NCBI RefSeq assembly: GCF_042652965.1
Contig: NZ_JBHSHL010000045.1
Span: 1-57,792 of the forward strand
Direction of reading: 5' to 3'
From: Filifactor villosus
GTDB taxonomy: Bacteria; Bacillota; Clostridia; Peptostreptococcales; Filifactoraceae
Length of the DNA: 57,792 nt
The stretch's first letter is position 1, and each line of letters begins with the position of its first letter. The notes under the pieces are model-generated. The model was given only the letters and a program-made list of their open reading frames with translations, had not been told where the DNA came from and made no database searches. Positions 27,308 to 36,367 of the stretch are shown one piece after another. The position numbers were made by a program, and so were the translations under genes.

Positions 27308-27988
27308 TTAATTTACACGAATATAGGTGATCTTACTTTCCTTCGGATATTCCATCCCCAATTCCTCACGGGCATATTTTTCGATAATGTCACTTCGGTT
27401 TTGGCTCTCCAACTGAACCTCGAGGTCGTCGATCTCGCGTTGCTTCTCGGAGAGTTCTTTGTTCAATACGTTGATCTGATATTTGATCTGAGCGATCTTG
27501 GAGTACCTATCCACAAGAACTACGGAAAACGAAAAGATGATACATAAAATTGCTACAATCAACACGGTAATCCCCGTATCTCTGAGAAAACTTCTCTTTT
27601 TCGTCTTCTTCTCTACGATGGAAACCGTTTTGCGCGCTTCCTTCTTCTTTATTTCCACAGGAGCGCTCAAACTCTTCTTTTTCTGTTTTTCCGCTACCTT
27701 CTTTTCCTTGGAAACCTTTGTATCCTTCTTCTTGAGTGCGGACTTTGGAGGCTCTTTAAGCGGAATGATCTTACGCGGCTCCGGCTTAGACCGAGCTTCC
27801 CCTTCCTTCTTCGCTGTCTTCTTCCCGAATGAGAACTTGGGTCTCGATTTCTCCTTCTTCTCCGCAGACATCGAATTGGAGTAGGCTTCCTTCATCTTAT
27901 AATAGGCCATACTTTCATGGTTCACATACGGGTTCTCCGGCCTTTTTTCTCCCTTCTTGTTATGAGTGGGATCCGCTTTCTTTTTCAA
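27308..27988 (-). CDS. ftsL: FtsL-like cell division protein with long basic N-terminus
   Basis: The frame begins with TTG at 27988, supported by AAGGAGAA about 7 bp upstream. The 226-residue product has about 135 basic, Lys-rich residues, one transmembrane helix (VLIVAILCIIFSFSVVLV), then a coiled coil (INVLNKELSEKQREIDDLEV) and a short C-terminus. This is the bitopic layout of FtsL/DivIC. Position between rsmH and the PBP gene supports ftsL. The N-terminal region is unusually long for FtsL. Confidence 0.82.
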   Translation of the reverse strand: MKKKADPTHNKKGEKRPENPYVNHESMAYYKMKEAYSNSMSAEKKEKSRPKFSFGKKTAKKEGEARSKPEPRKIIPLKEPPKSALKKKDTKVSKEKKVAEKQKKKSLSAPVEIKKKEARKTVSIVEKKTKKRSFLRDTGITVLIVAILCIIFSFSVVLVDRYSKIAQIKYQINVLNKELSEKQREIDDLEVQLESQNRSDIIEKYAREELGMEYPKESKITYIRVN

Positions 27989-28080
27989 AACAATTCTCCT
28001 TCTCCATTCGATCTTTCTTATATTCCTTTATATTTGTAACGGGTATAGCACCAAACAGGCCCGTTCCCGAAAAAAATACC

Positions 28081-29016
28081 CTACTGCTTCTTCCTTGCAC
28101 CTCTCAACTTGGCGCTTCGTGAACGCGGATTGCTCTCAAGTTCGTCTTTTGATGGGAGGATGGGTTTGCGATTGACAAGGCTTACCTCCGCCTTGTGACC
28201 ACACCTGCACACGGGAAGTTCGGGAGGACAGATACAGTCCGTTGCCTTCTCCTTAAAGCAGGTCTTCACAATCCTGTCCTCAAGCGAGTGGAAGGTGATG
28301 ACCGCAATGAGCCCGCCGGGTGCCAAAAGGTCGATCGCATCCTCCAAAGTACCTTGGATGATGTCGAGTTCTCGGTTCACTTCGATGCGGATCGCCTGAA
28401 AGGTTCTTTTGGCGGGATGCCGGTTTTCTTCTCTCGCCTTTTTGGGAATCGCCGCCTTTATGATACCGACGAGTTCTTCAGTAGTTTCAACAGGTTTTCG
28501 TCGTCTCTTTTCTACGATAAACTCGGCGATGCGTACCGCCCACTTCTCTTCGCCGTACTCCTTGAGAATACGGCTCAATTCTTCCTTTGAATAGTCGTTG
28601 ACGACATCGAAGGCACTGAAACCTTCCCTCTTATCCATCCTCATATCCAAGGGTGCATCCTGCATATAGGAGAAACCCCTGTCCTTGTTGTCCAATTGAT
28701 AAGAGGACACCCCTAAATCTAATAGTATACCATTTATAGAGTGAATATCAATATTTTGAAGGGCTTTTTTTAGATTAAAAAAATTATCATGCAGGAAGAT
28801 GACCTTGTCCTTGTAGGCATCGAGCTTGATCTTGGCATTTTCGATCGCCTCCTCATCCCTGTCAAAGGCGATCAGTTTACCCTTATCAAGACGTTTGCAG
28901 ATCTCCAGCGAGTGGCCCGCACCTCCGAGGGTCCCGTCCACATAAATACCGTCGGGATCGATATCGAGTATCTCGATACATTCCTCAAGCATGACCGACT
29001 TGTGTACAAATTCCAT
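28081..29016 (-). CDS. rsmH: 16S rRNA (cytosine1402-N4)-methyltransferase RsmH
   Basis: The 311-residue protein begins MEFVHKSVMLEECIEIL and has the SAM-binding stretch YVDGTLGGAGHS, GILLDLGVSSYQLD and the C-terminal ITFHSLEDRIVK, all standard in RsmH (MraW). AGGAGG lies just before the ATG. It is the first gene of the dcw cluster here. No mraZ gene is present upstream, although mraZ usually precedes rsmH. Confidence 0.97.
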   Translation of the reverse strand: MEFVHKSVMLEECIEILDIDPDGIYVDGTLGGAGHSLEICKRLDKGKLIAFDRDEEAIENAKIKLDAYKDKVIFLHDNFFNLKKALQNIDIHSINGILLDLGVSSYQLDNKDRGFSYMQDAPLDMRMDKREGFSAFDVVNDYSKEELSRILKEYGEEKWAVRIAEFIVEKRRRKPVETTEELVGIIKAAIPKKAREENRHPAKRTFQAIRIEVNRELDIIQGTLEDAIDLLAPGGLIAVITFHSLEDRIVKTCFKEKATDCICPPELPVCRCGHKAEVSLVNRKPILPSKDELESNPRSRSAKLRGARKKQ

Positions 29017-29500
29017 AACTTCCTCCTAAGTTCTCAAGGCGATATCGCCACAGATGCAAGGCTCATCTCCTCTGCTTACCGACCTCGTGTCTTCTTGCCG
29101 AAACTTATAACACCTTATGGAGAGACAAGGAGATAACTTCCATTGTACCCTTGCCCGCAGAAGGGTCTCCTGTCCTCCTGAAACCACGAAACCTCGGTAG
29201 ATCTCTCTCAAAATACAGCTTATTGATCTCGATAGTTGAAACGGATCATCCCACCGGCTGTTACACCGTCCGCCTTGACAGGGCACTGTCTACAAGCGTT
29301 TAAATTGTCTTAAGCCTTTATACCCATGTCGCAAGCGACCCGATCGAATACCGTTCTTACCCGCCGTTGCAACGGATAAGGTCGACACCGATGAAATTCC
29401 CCTGAGTTTTGTTCTCCTTGAGGTAGTAGAAGACTGATAACCTCCCACCCCATATCGATGATATACCGTCAAGTTTTGTAAATCGCTTTTTTATTTCCGG
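29017..29500. other. Gap between lgt and rsmH without a gene
   Basis: No open frame in this 484-bp space resembles a protein, and no MraZ is found. It probably holds the promoter of the dcw operon, but no convincing -35/-10 pair was found on the minus strand. Confidence 0.4.
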
Positions 29501-30250
29501 CTATTTCGTGACATAGGCCTCGCCTACTCCCCTGTCTTTGTTCTTCCTCCACAAGAGCGCTCCAATCACGATGAAGATCAGACTGATGACTTGAGCTGCC
29601 CGAAGAGGTCCGAGCATGAGGGAATCGGTCCTCAGACCCTCGATAAAGAACCTGCCTATCGAATAGCCGATCAGATAGATGGCTGTCATCTTCCCGTCAA
29701 AATCCTTCTTCTTCCGGACGGACAGAAGCAGGATGAAGATGGCGATGTTCCAGAGCGACTCATACAGGAAGGTCGGATGGACCTTGACCCCATCCACCAT
29801 GATCCCCCACGGAAGATCCGTAGGACCTCCGTGAGCCTCCTGATTGATAAAGTTTCCCCATCTTCCTATCGCCTGCCCCAAGATGACATAGGGCGAAAAA
29901 ATATCCATCGTTTTAAGAAGTTGGAGCCTGTGTTTTTTGACAGCGATCCATCCTCCCGCAAAGGCTCCAAGCAAGGCTCCGTGGATCGCCAATCCTCCGC
30001 CTCTGATATTTATCATCTCAAAGAGATCTCCCCTGTACTCCTCAAAGTGAAAGAGCACATAGTAGGTCCTCGCCCCTATGATTGCAAGAGGAAGAGCGTA
30101 CAAAAACACATCGAGGAGGTGATCTCCGACAAACCCTTCTTTCTTGGCCTGCCTGAGCAGCAGAGCCATTCCAAGCAGCATCGACCCCGTAATCAACAGG
30201 GCATACCACTTCACTTCTATATTAAAAATCGTAAATGCCGTAGGATCCAC
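29501..30250 (-). CDS. lgt: Prolipoprotein diacylglyceryl transferase Lgt
   Basis: A GTG start at 30250 follows AAGGAGG at the right distance. The 249-residue membrane enzyme has YYVLFHFEEY, GGLAIHGALLGA with the catalytic-region histidine, the Lgt signature GRWGNFINQEAHGG and IEGLRTDSLM. It moves diacylglycerol from phosphatidylglycerol to the lipobox cysteine of prolipoproteins. It is on the same strand as rsmH and 484 bp upstream of it, so it is probably a separate unit. Confidence 0.96.
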   Translation of the reverse strand: MDPTAFTIFNIEVKWYALLITGSMLLGMALLLRQAKKEGFVGDHLLDVFLYALPLAIIGARTYYVLFHFEEYRGDLFEMINIRGGGLAIHGALLGAFAGGWIAVKKHRLQLLKTMDIFSPYVILGQAIGRWGNFINQEAHGGPTDLPWGIMVDGVKVHPTFLYESLWNIAIFILLLSVRKKKDFDGKMTAIYLIGYSIGRFFIEGLRTDSLMLGPLRAAQVISLIFIVIGALLWRKNKDRGVGEAYVTK

Positions 30251-30457
30251 GACATCCTCCTTTCCATCATCAACAACGGGACTTGGGCGATGTCAAGATC
30301 CCAAGCTCGAATAAACGCTCAGGAAAGCAGTCAACAAAGTACCGTTGCCCGCGCCGTTGTATCATCACATTGAGATCGAAACCGTCCGTAACTGTGCTGC
30401 CGATCATTCCGACTTGTAACAAGGCCGTAGAATACGGTCGATCCGATACCGATCGCT

Positions 30458-31747
30458 CTATTTCGCCTTGGGCTCGATCAGAGACAGGACCGTAGCCTCT
30501 TCCCTGAAATGCTCTCTTAATCTCTGTTCACATTCCCGCCTCGTGACTTCTTCAAGCAATCTCGCATAGTCCATAAGGTCCATCCCTTGGAAGTGATAGG
30601 AGAGGTAGGTATTCGCCAAGCCTTCCATGGAATCGAAGAAACGCACAAACCTTCCTATCTTCGCCTTCTTTGCCCTCTCAAACTCTTCCTGATCCAAGCC
30701 CTCCGCCTTGACCTCTTCGATCCTCTGTCGGATCCTCCCGATGACTTCATCCACCTTTCTGCTCTCTCCGGAGATCAGGGAATAGGAATAGGAGGGGGCG
30801 ATATTGAACTCCGCACTCAGGGGAGAAAAGATCAATCCTTCCCGGTAGAGTTCCTCGTGAAGTTTGCTCCCCTTTTGAAAGAGGATGGACATAAGCAAAT
30901 CCGTCGTGATCATCTTCCTGAGCATTTCCCGACCGTTCCGGTCTCCGCCCGCCTCTTCCTTGATCCCGATCATAAACATCGGTATGGAGACCGGAAACTC
31001 CTGTGTTACTTTCTTCGTTCGAACCTCTACAGGTTCTACAGGCTCTATCCTCTTGAGTTCTCCCTCAAAGGCATTATCATCCTTCACCGTTTTTTCAACG
31101 ATGTCCTGAATTTTTTCCCAAGACAGGTCCCCTATGACAAACAGGGCCATATTCGAAGGCGAATAGAAGGTGTTGTAGCACAGGTACAGCTCCTCCGGAG
31201 TAATCCGATAAATACTCTCGACCGTTCCCGCAATGTCGATATGGACGGGGTGCTTGGAATACATCGCTCCCAGAGCGTTGAAGAAGAGCTTCCAGTCCGG
31301 ATCGTCTTCGTACATCTTGATCTCCTGGGCGATGATTCCCTTCTCCTTCTCCACGTTCTCCTTCGTGAAATAGGGAGATTGCACATAGCTGATCAGATGT
31401 TCCAGAGCCTCATAGAAGTTCTCCGTCGCAGAGAAGAGGTAGGACGTCTTATCGAAGGTGGTAGCGGCATTCGCATTTGCCCCAAGCTTGGCAAAAGCTT
31501 CGAAGGCATCGCTCCCGTCCTCCTGCTCAAACATTTTGTGCTCCAAAAAATGTGCGATCCCCTCGTTGAGCCTGACTCTCTCCCCGGTATGAGGGCTTAT
31601 GAACTCCAGATCGTTCGAGCCGAAGTTCGTTGCAAACACCGCATATTTTTTGGTAAAGCCCTTCTTGGGCATATAGAAGACTTCCATACCGCTCGGAAGG
31701 GTCTTTCGATATATGGTTTCCTTCTCTATCATCTCAAGTATATTCAT
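30458..31747 (-). CDS. M16 family zinc peptidase (YmfH-like)
   Basis: The 429-residue protein has the inverted zinc motif HFLEH at residues 66-70, then GANANAATTFDKTSYLFSA, as in YmfH and processing peptidases. A third zinc ligand Glu is expected about 75 residues later, in the region around KGIIAQEIKMYEDDP. The gene begins 1 bp after its partner. The pair resembles B. subtilis ymfF/ymfH, where one subunit is active and one is not. Its substrate is unknown. Confidence 0.92.
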   Translation of the reverse strand: MNILEMIEKETIYRKTLPSGMEVFYMPKKGFTKKYAVFATNFGSNDLEFISPHTGERVRLNEGIAHFLEHKMFEQEDGSDAFEAFAKLGANANAATTFDKTSYLFSATENFYEALEHLISYVQSPYFTKENVEKEKGIIAQEIKMYEDDPDWKLFFNALGAMYSKHPVHIDIAGTVESIYRITPEELYLCYNTFYSPSNMALFVIGDLSWEKIQDIVEKTVKDDNAFEGELKRIEPVEPVEVRTKKVTQEFPVSIPMFMIGIKEEAGGDRNGREMLRKMITTDLLMSILFQKGSKLHEELYREGLIFSPLSAEFNIAPSYSYSLISGESRKVDEVIGRIRQRIEEVKAEGLDQEEFERAKKAKIGRFVRFFDSMEGLANTYLSYHFQGMDLMDYARLLEEVTRRECEQRLREHFREEATVLSLIEPKAK

Positions 31748-31748
31748 C

Positions 31749-33008
31749 CTACTTCTCCCTCCCCTTCAAGAAAAAGATGCTGTCCAACTCTACCGATCTT
31801 GCAACCCTTTGAACGTCTTCAATCTCCACTTTTTCGATCGCTTCAATCATCTGCTCAAAGGTCCTGTTCTCAAACCTGAAACTCTGAGCAAAGTGGAAAT
31901 TGGCAAGAGAAAAAACGTTGTCCTTCACTGACTTGAGGTCGTTTATAAGCATCTTCTTCGACTCACTCAGCTCCTTCTGTGAGATATTGCCCTCTCTCAT
32001 CTCTCCTTGCAGGACTTCGATAAGCTCCACTACCTTGTCCCTGTCGGCAGTCTCGATCCCCGTCTGAATAAGCATCAGGGCTTTCAGACTCTCAAGCCCT
32101 GCTCCGATGTAGTAGCAGAGACTGTGTTTCTCGCGAACGATGCGAAAGAGCTTGGACTGTGAGCCGATTCCCAAAATCGTCGCATAGAGCAGGACGTCGG
32201 TGCAGTCCTCGACCATCACGCTGCGGTGGGTACGATAGCCCAAGACCAGCTTCGCCTGCTCGACATCCATCTCCTCCGCCTCTTCTTTTATCTTTGAAGG
32301 GGAAAAGCTCAGATCAGGGACCGAGATCTCCACCCTCTCTCCCTGCGGAAAGACAAACTCTTCCTTCAGAAGGGAAAGGGTCTTTTCACGATCCATCTCT
32401 CCTTGGAGATGGATCTCGATTTGAGAAGTTCTTATCACCTCTTTGTAGTGCTTGTAAAGCTTCTCGGGATCGATCTCATCCAAGTCTTCCATATAGCCTT
32501 CCTCCGCAACTCCGTAGAGCTCGTCGCCACACATCTCTTCGAGCAGTCTCTCCCTTGCATAGGAGCCCTTGTCGTTGATCCGTGCCAATATCGCCTCTCT
32601 CAGGACTTCTTTCTCGATCGACAATACGAGTTCGGAAAAATATCTGTCTTCCAAATAAGGTTCGAACAAAACCTCCTTGAGCAACGACAGCACCTCTTTG
32701 AAGAGTTCTTCCTCCACATACTTCTCGTTGATAAAGGCAAGCTGAAAACCGAAGATCTGAATCTCACCCTTCTTGCTCACATTCGCACTGAGGAAGGCTC
32801 CGTACAGGTCCTTAAGTTTCTTGGAGATCGCGGTCTCATTGGGATAGGACTTCGTCCCCGCCCTCATCACATAGGGAAGAAGTGAATTCATCGTCACTTC
32901 CTCCCGGCAGATCGGCCTCTTGAAATACACCGATATCAAATTCGTCTTAAATTGATCCGTGGGGATCCGCTTGAGTACGACCCCTTCCTGAAGTTTAATT
33001 GTCTCCAT
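31749..33008 (-). CDS. M16 family peptidase-like protein, probably inactive partner (YmfF-like)
   Basis: The ATG at 33008 has AAAGGAGC 6 bp upstream; the longer frame from 33053 is less likely. The 419-residue product aligns with M16 proteins (VTMNSLLPYVMRAGTKSYPN, DLYGAFLSANVSKKG) but lacks the HxxEH zinc motif at the expected place. It is therefore probably the non-catalytic half of a heterodimer with the protease encoded next to it. It overlaps the upstream ynzC-like gene by 14 bp. Confidence 0.88.
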   Translation of the reverse strand: METIKLQEGVVLKRIPTDQFKTNLISVYFKRPICREEVTMNSLLPYVMRAGTKSYPNETAISKKLKDLYGAFLSANVSKKGEIQIFGFQLAFINEKYVEEELFKEVLSLLKEVLFEPYLEDRYFSELVLSIEKEVLREAILARINDKGSYARERLLEEMCGDELYGVAEEGYMEDLDEIDPEKLYKHYKEVIRTSQIEIHLQGEMDREKTLSLLKEEFVFPQGERVEISVPDLSFSPSKIKEEAEEMDVEQAKLVLGYRTHRSVMVEDCTDVLLYATILGIGSQSKLFRIVREKHSLCYYIGAGLESLKALMLIQTGIETADRDKVVELIEVLQGEMREGNISQKELSESKKMLINDLKSVKDNVFSLANFHFAQSFRFENRTFEQMIEAIEKVEIEDVQRVARSVELDSIFFLKGREK

Positions 33009-33216
33009 AGCCCGCTCCTTTGATCTCCCGTTCGACAGCGGGTCCGTCGACATACTCGATATCGATGTTTTCCAACTGTGCTCGGAACTGTTCCCGAAAC
33101 TGTTTCAAATACTCCTGTCTCAAATCTTCTCTCTCCCTGACTTCCGCAGGGGTCAAACCTTGTTTTTTATTCTTGCGCGAAAGTTCGTTGATCCTTTCTA
33201 TCAGTTTTTTGTCCAT
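32995..33216 (-). CDS. DUF896 family protein (YnzC-like)
   Basis: The 73-residue protein contains INELSRKNKKQGLTPAEVRE and LRQEYLKQFREQFRAQLENI, the core of DUF896. Members are small, helical, soluble proteins of unknown function common in Firmicutes. Its stop lies inside the start of the M16-like gene, so the two are translationally coupled. Length is normal. Confidence 0.9.
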   Translation of the reverse strand: MDKKLIERINELSRKNKKQGLTPAEVREREDLRQEYLKQFREQFRAQLENIDIEYVDGPAVEREIKGAGYGDN

Positions 33217-33299
33217 ATGTTCTTCTCCTATATTCTTATTTTGTATCAGCTTCGATCAAAGCGAAACCGTCCCTCACTATGTGCAAAGCTGTTCCTGTC

Positions 33300-34676
33300 T
33301 TAACCTTGTTGAAGATACTCCCCGGTCGCCTTCCTAAGCAGTTCAAAGGAAGACGGTATCGCTTCCTCGTCCAAGGAAGCACAGCTGATCCGAAACCCCC
33401 GCTGACAACGCAGGGAGTCTCCGAAAAGCCCTCCTTCCAGAACCTCGATATTGTGCTGCCTCCTGAGATAGAGCCTGAAATCTTTCGCCGAATGTCCCTT
33501 GGGAAGATAGAAAAAGGCATTTGTCCCTCCTGCCGGTCTCAAAAACTCCAACAGGCCTGTGAACCCCTTCTCCAAACTGCGGGACATCAACTCGAACTTC
33601 CTCAAGTAAGCACCTTGCACCATGCTGAGGTGAAGATTCCAATCAAAATCCTGAAAATACTTATACAACGAATGTTGAATAATCGACGGTCCGGCAATAT
33701 CCATCTTGTTCTTCTCCTTGCGGATTGCGGGAACAAAACTCTCCGGCATCTCCATAAACCCGATCCTAAGACCCGGCATCAATATCTTTGAAAAACTCTT
33801 GATATAGATAACCCGATTGTGCTCATCGTAACTTCGAAGGGGCGCATGCTCCTTGTGTCCGTGAAACTCAATATCGCTCAAAAAGTCGTCTTCAATGATA
33901 TAAAAATCGTATTTCGCAGCCAATTCCAGCAGGAGTTTTTTCTTTTTGAGGCTGTAGTTGACACCCGTAGGATTTTGGTAGGTGGGCATCACATAGATGA
34001 GGCTCGGCCTGAACCGTTCGAGCTTCGTCTTTAGGATTCCGACATCGATTCCGTCATGCATCATCGGAATGGACACCGGCTTCAGCTTCTTGTCCGAAAA
34101 CACCTCCATCGCCCCGTGATAGGACGGCTCTTCCACATAGATGATGTCTCCGTAGTTCAGGAGCGCCTTCGCTACAAGTGAGATCCCCTGCTGGGCTCCG
34201 GAGATGATCTGGATCCTCTCCTTGTTGGAATGGATGCCCGACTGCTCCAGATAACGGACGAGGTACTCCCTGAGTTTCTCGTAACCCAAACCTTCCTCGT
34301 AATCAAACACTCCTCGCAGGTTAAGAGCCATAGCCTTTTCGACGGATCTGCGGAAGTTCTCGAGAGGAAACATATCCGTAGACGGATGCCCTATATCGAA
34401 ACGCACCTTCCCCGTCTCTTCCTCCACACCTTCTTCGACGGGAAGGACATAGCAACCGCTCCCGCTCACCTTATAGATCAAATGCTCCTTCTCCAAAAGA
34501 TTGTAAGCATTGACACAGGTCGATATATTGACCCCCAAAAACTCGGAGAGCCTCCGAAGCGGCGGCAGTTTCTCGTTCGGTCTCAATTGGCCCTTCTCGA
34601 TGATCTTCTTGATATGCCTGTATATTTCCAAATACTTGGTATCGTTGGTCTCAAACTCCACCTTATACTTCTTCAT
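33300..34676 (-). CDS. MocR/PdxR-type regulator: GntR DNA-binding domain fused to aminotransferase-like domain
   Basis: The ATG at 34676 gives MKKYKVEFETNDTKYLEIYR, a typical GntR-MocR opening; the frame is open 74 codons further upstream, through a repeat, and that part is probably not translated. The 458-residue product has a winged helix (LPPLRRLSEFLGVNISTCVN) and a fold-type I PLP domain with SGAQQGISLVAKALL, MPTYQNPTGVN and the Schiff-base lysine in IYIKSFSKILMPGLRIGF. Such regulators control vitamin B6, amino-acid or transporter genes. A family B repeat upstream is shared with the AEC transporter gene, which may be a target. Confidence 0.88.
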   Translation of the reverse strand: MKKYKVEFETNDTKYLEIYRHIKKIIEKGQLRPNEKLPPLRRLSEFLGVNISTCVNAYNLLEKEHLIYKVSGSGCYVLPVEEGVEEETGKVRFDIGHPSTDMFPLENFRRSVEKAMALNLRGVFDYEEGLGYEKLREYLVRYLEQSGIHSNKERIQIISGAQQGISLVAKALLNYGDIIYVEEPSYHGAMEVFSDKKLKPVSIPMMHDGIDVGILKTKLERFRPSLIYVMPTYQNPTGVNYSLKKKKLLLELAAKYDFYIIEDDFLSDIEFHGHKEHAPLRSYDEHNRVIYIKSFSKILMPGLRIGFMEMPESFVPAIRKEKNKMDIAGPSIIQHSLYKYFQDFDWNLHLSMVQGAYLRKFELMSRSLEKGFTGLLEFLRPAGGTNAFFYLPKGHSAKDFRLYLRRQHNIEVLEGGLFGDSLRCQRGFRISCASLDEEAIPSSFELLRKATGEYLQQG

Positions 34677-34739
34677 CCGCTCTCTTTTCTCATCCTTCTT
34701 GTTTCGGATACTGACACCTAAAGCAATCCCGCACAAATG

Positions 34740-34865
34740 TAACATTTTGATTTTTCTATGAATTTGCAAAAAATGGGATTTTGTCAAATCAACACTTTCA
34801 AGAAATTCATTGTTCATGTACAGTGATTTTACGATGATTTTTCGAATCGTTCGATATTGCCTTAA
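34740..34865 (-). repeat. Dispersed repeat family B, best copy 1 (upstream of MocR gene)
   Basis: The minus strand contains AAAATCACTGTACATGAACA, TTTCTTGAAAGTGTTGATTT and TTGACAAAATCCCATTTTTT. It matches 38768-38880 over about 115 bp with scattered substitutions and one length change in a T run. A TTGACA sequence could act as a -35 element, but no good -10 was found at 17 bp. Confidence 0.75.
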
Positions 34866-34968
34866 AACAAACGATAATTTCCCATTAAAGTATATCATTT
34901 TTATACGAAAGAAACAAGAAGACCTCTATAGGCTTTACATTCTCCTTTTGCAGGGAGGATAAAACCAG

Positions 34969-35024
34969 ACAGCCTGCCAAAGGACATTGTTCAACATAGA
35001 AAACGATCTCCCTTGACAGGCTGT
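34969..35024. repeat. Inverted repeat with 14-bp arms
   Basis: ACAGCCTGCCAAAGG at 34969-34983 pairs with CCTTGACAGGCTGT at 35011-35024 around a loop of about 27 bases. The purpose is unknown; it could be part of a structured RNA or a transposon-end relic. Confidence 0.5.
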
Positions 35025-35057
35025 GTAAATCTTACTGTTGCCGTTCCCGATTGATTT

Positions 35058-35171
35058 TATACTATTCGTCCTTTGAGTTATGGATAGCCGCAACCTGTAC
35101 TCAACGGAAGATAACACGGATTCTCCCGGTCATAAAGTAGATATAACCACACTTCTATTGGACAATAGTAT
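35058..35171 (+). repeat. Dispersed repeat family A copy, left half of an inverted pair
   Basis: It starts TATACTATTCGTCCTTTGAG and ends TTCTATTGGACAATAGTAT. The interior has ACGG...GATATAACCACACTT as in other copies. Confidence 0.7.
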
Positions 35172-35284
35172 TATACTATTCTTCGATAGAAGTGTTGTTA
35201 TATTTGTTTTGCAACCACGAAAAGTTGTTTTCTCTTCTATGGAGTACAAATCGTTGTATCCACCATTCAAAGGAATAGTAGTAT
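35172..35284 (-). repeat. Dispersed repeat family A copy, right half of an inverted pair
   Basis: It starts TATACTATTCTTCGATAGAA and ends ATTCAAAGGAATAGTAGTAT, the reverse orientation of the copy it touches at 35171. A third, degenerate copy follows at about 35383-35468. Confidence 0.7.
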
Positions 35285-35468
35285 CAAAGGCTTTTTTTGC
35301 TTTTTTATATGCGAAGTTTAAGGTAGTATACTTCTTACTTTCCCCGAAAAAAAAAGACGATAGTTCTTCTACCGCCTTTTTATATTATTCTCCGTTTGAA
35401 ATGCCGAGTACGGAACATAATTATCGAAAAAAAGTTTGGAGGATGATATGCTTCCAAGCGTTTAATAC

Positions 35469-35578
35469 TACTATTCTTTTGAATAGTGGATATAAATACT
35501 CTGTGACCCATAGAAGACAACATAGTTTTTTGTCATCGAAAAATAGATATATCCATACTTCTATTGAACAATAGTATA
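35469..35578 (+). repeat. Dispersed repeat family A, 110-bp copy near-identical to 8687-8796
   Basis: The ends are TACTATTCTTTTGAATAGTG and TTCTATTGAACAATAGTATA. About 103 of 110 positions match the copy at 8687. This is the strongest evidence that the family has been mobile or maintained recently. Confidence 0.8.
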
Positions 35579-35654
35579 ACCCGTCGATCCTAACAGATCA
35601 TACTCCATGCCCTCAAAGGGAGGATGGTTTCTGACCATAATACTTGAGGAGGCT

Positions 35655-35999
35655 TTACAGGAGGGAGATCTCGATCCCGACGACCCCGACCTCCGCCTGT
35701 TGTTTCGGCGAATAGTACTCTTCCATATCCCGCGGAGAAGCTCTATGGACATCCTCCTGTGTATAACCGCAGCTCGTAAGGGGAAGACGTTGATACAGTT
35801 TCTCGAAACTCTCGAAGACATAGAGGTTCTTTACCTCCACGAAGAGGGTCTCGCCTTCATCTTCCATATTTACAAAACAGATCCTGTCTCCGATCGATAT
35901 CTTCCTTCTCTTTTCGTCATAAAGTCTCAATTCCATGGTCTTCGTCCCCTGTTTTATCTTTTCGAAGGGAGACGGCTTCAACCTCATCCTATGTTCCAT
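35655..35999 (-). CDS. ASCH domain protein
   Basis: The 114-residue protein has IKQGTKTMELRLYDEKRR near the start, the GxKxxExR signature of ASCH domains, then IGDRICFVNMEDEGETL and the ending YYSPKQQAEVGVVGIEI. ASCH proteins have a PUA-like beta barrel thought to bind RNA or act on modified nucleosides. AGGAGG lies just before the ATG. It stands alone between repeat-rich stretches. Confidence 0.88.
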   Translation of the reverse strand: MEHRMRLKPSPFEKIKQGTKTMELRLYDEKRRKISIGDRICFVNMEDEGETLFVEVKNLYVFESFEKLYQRLPLTSCGYTQEDVHRASPRDMEEYYSPKQQAEVGVVGIEISLL

Positions 36000-36367
36000 C
36001 CTTCCACCTCCTTCCTAATCGTTCTCGTGTTTTTCCCTCAGCATTCTCCCTTGCAAACGCAAAAAGGGGAGTTTGCCCGTACTCGGTCATCGACGCAGAG
36101 CATTACCCCATTATCCGGCAGAAGGGTCATGACATCAATCCTCTGACCATGAAAAACTGTTTCGTCGCCTATGAAGTATAAATCTCCGGCAATAACTGAC
36201 TAAATAACAGGATATATTATCCCTCGGTTTGATCGAGGAGAAATGCAAAGATGTACGATCTCCGCCTTACAAGACACGGAAGTCCTACGATACAGTATCG
36301 CCGCGAAATAAGCTGTTCTTTGTTCGTCACTTTCTTTTTCAGAAGAGATCTCCCGCCAAGATCCTGC
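36000..36367. other. Gap between EIIC-like gene and ASCH gene, degenerate repeat only
   Basis: No gene was found. Part of the stretch (TGACATCAATCC...TCGTCGCCTATGAAGTATAA, 36130-36190) looks like a decayed family A interior. AACAGGATATATTAT at 36207 recurs at 55511. Confidence 0.4.

Noticed and set aside
29017..29500. A mraZ gene upstream of rsmH
   Set aside because: No frame in this space encodes a MraZ-like protein of about 140 residues.
30587..31879. A 430-codon open frame on the plus strand
   Set aside because: It is antisense to the two M16 peptidase genes and has no domain.
34677..34898. N-terminal extension of the MocR regulator by 74 residues
   Set aside because: The extra codons come from a family B repeat, and the family's usual start is at 34676.
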